DNA of 64,000 bases from assembly GCF_014736495.1 (NCBI RefSeq), contig NZ_MDUX01000008.1, positions 1-64,000 on the forward strand, read 5' to 3'. Shown in pieces: positions 62,574 to 64,000 of this stretch (position 1 is its first letter; every line of letters starts with the position of its first letter). Source of the DNA: Candidatus Dactylopiibacterium carminicum (GTDB taxonomy: Bacteria; Pseudomonadota; Gammaproteobacteria; Burkholderiales; Rhodocyclaceae). The translations under genes and the position numbers were made by a program. A model generated the notes under the pieces. The model had not been told where the DNA came from. It did no database searches and was given only the letters and a program-made list of their open reading frames with translations.

Positions 62574-64000
<1,427 letters not shown>

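Overview
The window is GC-rich chromosomal DNA, most likely from a nitrogen-fixing gammaproteobacterium. This rests on a complete System I cytochrome c maturation operon (ccmABCDEFGHI), an Azotobacter-like nifV-nifW-nifZ-nifM run behind a sigma54 promoter, yceH, rlhA, metR/metE, and high-GC codon use throughout. No rRNA, tRNA or CRISPR array was seen, so genus-level placement is not possible.

Layout. (1) 1-8537: the right part of a badly deleted Mu-like prophage. Lysis genes, a terminase fragment and a repressor read leftward; regulators, tail remnants, a tail fibre and a com-like gene read rightward. Its right end carries 22-bp-spaced repeats and interrupts an APC amino acid permease gene. 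(2) 9.1-13.7 kb, minus strand: an orphan sulfonate-binding protein, two TRAP solute-binding genes (one broken) and a chemotaxis receptor. (3) 13.8-21.6 kb: the ccm operon with an extra methyltransferase gene between ccmD and ccmE. (4) 22-28 kb: small conserved genes, yceH, a broken RluA-type pseudouridine synthase gene, thiD, a DUF2062 gene and rlhA. (5) 28.3-31.1 kb: nifVWZM. (6) 31.1-34 kb: a CHAP/NlpC-like amidase gene with a secreted DUF3828-like neighbour (possible effector and immunity pair), an HD phosphohydrolase and a DUF559 nuclease gene. (7) 34-39.5 kb: metR/metE, glyA, folB. (8) 39.5-44 kb: an NCS1-transporter/hybrid histidine kinase and a LuxR-type response regulator. (9) 44-49.4 kb: an EamA exporter, a PAS-GGDEF-hemerythrin protein, a tail-anchored zinc-ribbon protein, a bile-acid-symporter homologue and an SRPBCC protein. 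(10) 49.5-62.4 kb: urea uptake (urtABCDE) and urease (ureDAJBCEFG). (11) The C-terminal part of secA at the right edge.

How it fits together: the urea region is one nitrogen-acquisition programme, from periplasmic urea capture and ABC import to hydrolysis by a nickel urease and its accessory proteins. A 17-bp motif, TACGCA-N3-TGACGTAT, lies upstream of both the NCS1-kinase gene and urtA, suggesting that this two-component system controls urea use and itself. The nif genes add homocitrate synthesis and nitrogenase maturation, although nifHDK are not in the window.

Two features stand out. First, many otherwise conserved genes carry one lesion each: stops in a dctP, a rluA-like gene, urtC, ureE and ureG, and frameshifts in com, nifM and ureC. 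Either this strain is losing functions, notably urea use, or the sequence contains errors; reads would decide. Second, three families of palindromic intergenic repeats are scattered through the window. One has inserted in frame inside ureC, and another supplies the likely start of ccmH.
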